Assembly: GCA_039105265.1 (NCBI GenBank)
Contig: JAPFFF010000008.1
Location: 5,332,001-5,396,000 of the forward strand
Source: Tritrichomonas musculus
Lineage: Eukaryota; Parabasalia; Tritrichomonadida; Tritrichomonadidae
DNA length: 64,000 nt
Reading direction: 5' to 3'
Position numbers and translations under genes: made by a program. The notes below the pieces were generated by a model that had not been told where the DNA came from, did not search any database, and saw only the letters and a list, made by a program, of their open reading frames with translations. Positions 59,526 through 64,000 of the stretch are shown piece after piece; the first letter of the stretch is position 1, and each line of letters opens with the position of its first letter.

Positions 59526-60950
59526 CTAATTATCTTGTTTCTTTTCGCCTTCTTGATCATCATTAACATTTATATCACCAAACAATTTATTTTTATTTTT
59601 TTCGTTATCTGCAGATTCTTCATCATTTATTAATTTTTCTATTTCCAAAATTTCATCACTGTTTGCTTCGTTGAACAAAATTTCTTCGCCAGGGAGAGCT
59701 GGAAAGTGAACCTCAACCATAAATAACACAAGTATGTTAACAACAGCATGCGTCAATAAACTATTGAATGGCTTATCCTTTAGAATTGGTGATACATCTA
59801 ACATAATTTTTCCAATTCCGATGAGGAGTAAAGCAACTCCAATTGATCCAATATACAAGTATAAAATAAATTGCTCTGTCGCATCTGTCCTTTCCATTAC
59901 GGATCTCATTATTATAATTGTCCAAATTGAAGATATCGCTATAAAGAAGTAATCTGTATAAGTAATGATATTAACTATATTCTCTGATAGGGAATTAAAA
60001 TCATTCATTGCCTTTGATGCAAAAATAAAGAATGCATAAAGGCCATAGAATGAAACTTTTGCTGAATAAAATTTTGAATCAACAAGGCGATTTTTGTAAT
60101 TTGCTAAATCAAAAATGACAAGGAGGTAGAAAAGAAAATATGCTTTGAATATTGAGTAAAATAATATATCAAGGAAATGAAAGAGGGAATTAGGATAACT
60201 TTGATTGATTAATTCTAATGGATTATTATAAAGAATTGCAGAGATCAAAAGATATAAGGTAAACTTTTGTTCTGGCCTCCAAGTTTCTTTCGGGAACTTT
60301 TTAAGCCTTACGATCATCATTGCTAAAAATATTACTTCTACTGCTGCATATACCATTCGAATCCCAAGTATCATTTTTTCATGAAGAGAGCAACCATATT
60401 CCCAAACAAAGGTTGAAAATTGATAAGCTCTTGTTAAAATTTGAAAAGAAGAATTCATGAGTAGAACATCATAGTCTATATTATTTTCTTTTAGAAATAG
60501 AAAAGATGTGGAATCAAGTTGAGTTTTGGTAGATTTAACAATCGATTTTACATTTTGAAATGATTCATGACGAATTGTAACGTTATTTCGAAAATAGGTT
60601 AATGAATAGTTAGCTGTAACTGGAGCTGAAATTTGACCACCGAGAGATTGACGTCTAAAAACTATATAAAAACGTTGAAATTTATTTGATGGCTTTAAGT
60701 TTGTAAACTTCATATAGAAACGAGACCAAGCGGAATCCTCATGCATGTCTAGAATATTTTTTGTTTCTTCTTTGATTTCGAGAGAAGGACCAAAACAACT
60801 AACAAATATAGTTAAAGCAGCAATTCCCAAAAAAGTAAAGAGAGTTACAGTCATTTCCCATTTACTTGCTACTTCAAGAGTTAGATTTGGTTCAAGTTCA
60901 ATTTTATTGACAATTGGAACACGTTCAATGTTATTGTCTAGATCGTCCAT
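59526..60950 (-). CDS. Multi-pass membrane protein, GOST/Wntless (TMEM181)-like
   Basis: 474 residues from ATG at 60950 (MDDLDNNIERVPI); the longer frame begins with TTG and a hydrophobic stretch and is not needed. TM1 is at about residues 34-54 (VTLFTFLGIAALTIFVSCFG), followed by a lumenal region of about 150 residues with possible N-glycosylation sites (NYS, NVT, NSS), then seven hydrophobic segments starting near MILGIRMVYAAVEVIFLAMM, with RPEQKFTLYLLISAILYNNPL between. This signal-anchor, ectodomain, 7-TM layout and the W-x-EQKFTL block resemble TMEM181/Wntless (GOST family) trafficking proteins. The acidic cytosolic tail ends DDQEGEKKQDN. Assignment is tentative. Confidence 0.5.
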   Translation of the reverse strand: MDDLDNNIERVPIVNKIELEPNLTLEVASKWEMTVTLFTFLGIAALTIFVSCFGPSLEIKEETKNILDMHEDSAWSRFYMKFTNLKPSNKFQRFYIVFRRQSLGGQISAPVTANYSLTYFRNNVTIRHESFQNVKSIVKSTKTQLDSTSFLFLKENNIDYDVLLMNSSFQILTRAYQFSTFVWEYGCSLHEKMILGIRMVYAAVEVIFLAMMIVRLKKFPKETWRPEQKFTLYLLISAILYNNPLELINQSYPNSLFHFLDILFYSIFKAYFLFYLLVIFDLANYKNRLVDSKFYSAKVSFYGLYAFFIFASKAMNDFNSLSENIVNIITYTDYFFIAISSIWTIIIMRSVMERTDATEQFILYLYIGSIGVALLLIGIGKIMLDVSPILKDKPFNSLLTHAVVNILVLFMVEVHFPALPGEEILFNEANSDEILEIEKLINDEESADNEKNKNKLFGDINVNDDQEGEKKQDN

Positions 60951-61124
60951 TTTATCAAAGATGAATCTCCAATTCAAATAAAAATTCGTTAAAATAATGA
61001 TACAGTTAACAAAAATAAAATGGATATTAAAAGAGAGAAAGAGAGAGAAAAGAATATGATGATAATCCATGTACTTTACAAATAGTTTACGCTTAAAATA
61101 ATTTTCTTTACAAATATTCAAAAA

Positions 61125-63284
61125 TTACAAATTCATATATTTGTTATAAATTTCGAAAAATTCACTATCCTTCTTTGCTAGATTATTTATATGTTCTATG
61201 TCAGAGTCAGAGCTAACATCAATATCATCTTCCTTTGAAATATTAATATTATCACCATTTTCGCTATCACTATCACTAATAATTATTGAACTAACTGATT
61301 GCCTTATTTCATCATTATCAATAGGAGTAATTGAATTTAAATCCTGATCAATTAAAATTTGATTCAAGTTTACATTATTTATGCTATTATTCGTGGCTTT
61401 AGATTTATTTTTATCCTCAATATCTTTTTGGAAACTTAATATGTTTAAATTTGAATCATTAATACTATCATTATCACTGTCATCACTATTACTAATTTTT
61501 TGGATCAGATCTGCTGAATTTTGTTTGAATGATTTCAGGTTTGAATTTTGAGAAATTTTATTAAGAATTTGCTGAATATCCTGATGATTTATATCGCCGT
61601 CAGAATCATCACTCCCATCAGATTTATCATCAAGTAGGGTTGAATTGATATTTGGCGCTTCTTCAAATAATGTAACACATTTGACAAAGTTTAATTCCGT
61701 TTTTTCCCTATTTTTCATTTGGTTAAGATTAACAATAACATCCGATTGTTCGGAATAACTTTGTGGCTCTGAAATCAAAAGATCATTTTTCTTGAGTTGC
61801 TTTTTATCAATTTCATCGGTATTACATTTCTTATTTTTATTTGATTTGTTAATCTTTTGCATTTTTTTATTTTGCTTTTGGCTTAATTTGGGATTTAAGA
61901 GCTCCAATAATTCTAAATCATTAAAAGCATCATTTGATGAGGATGCTAACGATTCTTCTTCTTCAATTTGAGGAATAACAATAGCTTTAGGAGGAAGGCC
62001 TGTAATTTCAGGTTCAGTTTGGACTGTTGAATTCGATCTAAATTCTCTCATATTATTTCCGTTTGGGTCACAATAAACACCAATATCTGACATTAATGCT
62101 TCATTTGGAGGTTTCCAACCTTTTGATCTTGCTTTTGCTTTCCAATCAGATTCAGAGCTCCCAGGCGGTTTCCATCCCAAGCTAATGGCTTCATCAACCC
62201 AGTTAAATTCTTTGTTTTTATTTCTTTTTCGCTTACAATGGTCATGACCATGTCTTCGATGATGTGAACCTTTCCTCTTATGCTTTTCATTAGCATCACT
62301 CTCATATTCGTAATCGTTATAATCATCAGAATCATCAAGATAAGTCTTTTTTCTTGATTTTTTGATTTTATTATCAACATTTTTGCTATTTATTTGATAG
62401 TTCTGGGAAATATTTTCGATTTGAATAGGAAGTATATTTGGTTTGACAACACCTTGACTATATTCCTTTTGATCGTTTTTGTCTCCATTTAAACCATGAG
62501 GATGATGAAAAGAAAAATTATTTTCTGAAAAGTAATTGGGAGTCATCGGATTGCTTGTATTTGGATCCAGCAAAGGTTCATGCTCTTTAAAACCAAAAGC
62601 AATTGTTATTTTCATACTGCCAATTGTACTACCTGAAGTTAAATCTTTTAAAACGACTGGTGCTTCGCGATATAAATAAGTCAGCATTTTATTAGAAGGA
62701 CCACATTTCATGTTTTCTTTGATTGTTTTGAGTGGCAAAAGTGTAACAGCGATCAGTTCATTTGATGAATTATATCTTCGATATAATTCAATAACTGGCG
62801 TGAAATCACCAAGATTAAAGGGTGGAATTTTGGTGAAATCAAGAGAGTATGCGATATTAAAAATCGCATCACGATTACTGCACCAAACACATGGTGATTC
62901 AATAATAGGAATTGAGGGATGAACACGTATTTTTAAAAACAATGATCTATTGGAACAATTATCCAGATTTTGAACTTTTGTAATTGTAATAAAAAAGTTG
63001 GTAAAAGGATCAAATTGACCTGACATAATCGGGCGTACTAATTTCTTTGGTTTTGGAACATATGCATCATCATCATCTTCTTCTTCACCGTAATCTTCAT
63101 TGCTTTTTGACTTTTTGTTAATATTATGTTGGGTTGTTTTTCGGGTTTGAATTTTAGATTTTGAATTATTAGTGTTCTTTTGACTGTATCCTAAATTATG
63201 AGAATGAAAGTTGTCGACCGGCTCGTAAGTTGGCATTTCTGAATCGATCTCAAAAGATGAGAGATTAAAATCATCAAAATTCAT
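61125..63284 (-). CDS. C2-domain protein with long disordered tail, 719 aa
   Basis: 719 residues. Residues about 95-245 look like a C2 domain: FDPFTNFFITITKVQNLDN, RSLFLKIRVHPSIP, AIFNIAYSLDF, FTPVIELYRRY, ELIAVTLLPLK and GSMKITIAFGFKE. The remainder is low complexity: Lys/Arg/His-rich KRKGSHHRRHGHDHCKRK, two GWKPP units (SLGWKPPGSSESDWK and SKGWKPPNEAL), an LC8-like STVQTEPE at about residue 425, and long Ser/Asp/Asn acidic stretches. It has no Ca-binding Asp cluster that I can see. C2 proteins with such tails occur in centriolar/ciliary proteins, but the family is not identified. Single exon, starts at ATG 63284. Confidence 0.65.
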   Translation of the reverse strand: MNFDDFNLSSFEIDSEMPTYEPVDNFHSHNLGYSQKNTNNSKSKIQTRKTTQHNINKKSKSNEDYGEEEDDDDAYVPKPKKLVRPIMSGQFDPFTNFFITITKVQNLDNCSNRSLFLKIRVHPSIPIIESPCVWCSNRDAIFNIAYSLDFTKIPPFNLGDFTPVIELYRRYNSSNELIAVTLLPLKTIKENMKCGPSNKMLTYLYREAPVVLKDLTSGSTIGSMKITIAFGFKEHEPLLDPNTSNPMTPNYFSENNFSFHHPHGLNGDKNDQKEYSQGVVKPNILPIQIENISQNYQINSKNVDNKIKKSRKKTYLDDSDDYNDYEYESDANEKHKRKGSHHRRHGHDHCKRKRNKNKEFNWVDEAISLGWKPPGSSESDWKAKARSKGWKPPNEALMSDIGVYCDPNGNNMREFRSNSTVQTEPEITGLPPKAIVIPQIEEEESLASSSNDAFNDLELLELLNPKLSQKQNKKMQKINKSNKNKKCNTDEIDKKQLKKNDLLISEPQSYSEQSDVIVNLNQMKNREKTELNFVKCVTLFEEAPNINSTLLDDKSDGSDDSDGDINHQDIQQILNKISQNSNLKSFKQNSADLIQKISNSDDSDNDSINDSNLNILSFQKDIEDKNKSKATNNSINNVNLNQILIDQDLNSITPIDNDEIRQSVSSIIISDSDSENGDNINISKEDDIDVSSDSDIEHINNLAKKDSEFFEIYNKYMNL

Positions 63285-64000
63285 AATAAAACGAATACGT
63301 TTATTAATTATTATAACGATTTTTTTTGTGATTGAATTAAGGGCAAAGTTTAATCATTGAAAAAAGTTCGAGAACCAACTATGCCCTTAAATCATTCCTT
63401 CTAAGGTAGGCTATCAAACCTTACCCATAGATTTTTTTTACAGAGAAGATTATTTCAGATGAATCAGTAAAAAGGTAGTATATGATACAATCAAGCAAGA
63501 TACACCAAATGTATTTTGTTTGATATAATGACTACTAATTATATAATTGAACTTTCTTTAAGAAAGTTTATAAATCAGGCAACTTTTCTTTGAACCGAAA
63601 GCATCGCCGTATAATTATCATAATTTATACAACTGTTTATCAAAGATTTGAAAAAAAAAAAAATCTGAAAATTTTTATTTTAAGACAATCACCATACAAT
63701 ATAATATGACATCTGATCAGATAAGTATACCGATATAAGTATTTACCAGATACTTCATACTTATCAGATATATAAATACATATCTTCAAAAATTCTTGAC
63801 TTATAAATACGACATTAGCTGCTATCTTCTCACTCCAATATTCATCATCTTTTTTTTACTCATATAACGCATATTTTTTGTATAAAATAGAAAGAAATAT
63901 TTCTGTTTCACATTATGTAGAATCCGTTAAAAGTTAATTAAAAGTAAGATCGAACTTTTTGTTATGAGTAACTTTTATCATCTATTTGAGAGAATTTTAC
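63285..64000. other. Intergenic DNA with short inverted repeats
   Basis: No gene seen. TTAAGGGCA (63337-63345) pairs with TGCCCTTAA (63382-63390) across a 36-base loop, and GATAAGTAT near 63720 pairs with ATACTTATC near 63760. Either could be a hairpin in an upstream transcript; there is no family match. Confidence 0.4.

Overview
The window reads as nuclear DNA of a trichomonad (parabasalid) protist, most like Tritrichomonas. This is inferred from very AT-rich intergenic DNA, intronless genes, initiator-like TCA(T/C)TTT motifs a few bases upstream of ATG, stop codons that run into TAAA poly(A)-type signals, a kinase reading frame fused to Sel1 repeats, and large virus-like elements. No database search was possible, so every name rests on motifs read by eye.

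About 70% of the window is two giant Polinton (Maverick) elements lying tail to tail. Element A occupies 1-22314 on the + strand. Its left tip is off the window, about 0.8 kb away judging from the other copy. Element B occupies 22315-45395 on the - strand. Both carry the same gene set in the same order: HNH endonuclease, Ulp1/adenain-like protease, integrase with a chromodomain-like tail, FtsK/HerA-type packaging ATPase, a candidate double-jelly-roll major capsid protein, several small unknown proteins, a bZIP-like basic protein next to a 19-bp tandem array, a coiled-coil protein, protein-primed DNA polymerase B, a candidate minor capsid protein on the opposite strand, and a fibre-like protein of about 1820-1845 residues. 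Both look whole at gene level and most proteins are 99-100% identical, so the insertions are young. The terminal repeat at 22061-22314 has the orientation of A's outer end and cuts a further gene of B, so A most simply sits nested inside B. B's outer end at 45395 interrupts a host gene whose 3' part continues to 45816.

The elements supply their own replication (polymerase), integration, capsid, maturation and packaging functions. The most notable features are a repeated (G/D)(V/I/T)QT(E/D) motif in at least five element proteins, matching dynein light chain LC8 recognition sites, and a fibre gene that diverges strongly while its neighbours do not. Two other patches of divergence (a 151-aa protein and the coiled-coil protein) suggest mosaic exchange between related elements.

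From 45.4 to 64 kb the DNA is host-like: a CAMK-like protein kinase, ribosomal stalk protein uL10/P0, a decayed kinase/Sel1-repeat gene, a small unknown ORF, a pseudogene fragment, a cornichon-family cargo receptor, a Wntless/TMEM181-like multi-pass membrane protein, and a C2-domain protein. Between them lies an older, decayed fragment of a Polinton fibre gene (about 53780-56130) that was later split by a mariner-type DNA transposon. Just beyond it are two tandem cloverleaf-like structured units with compensatory base changes.
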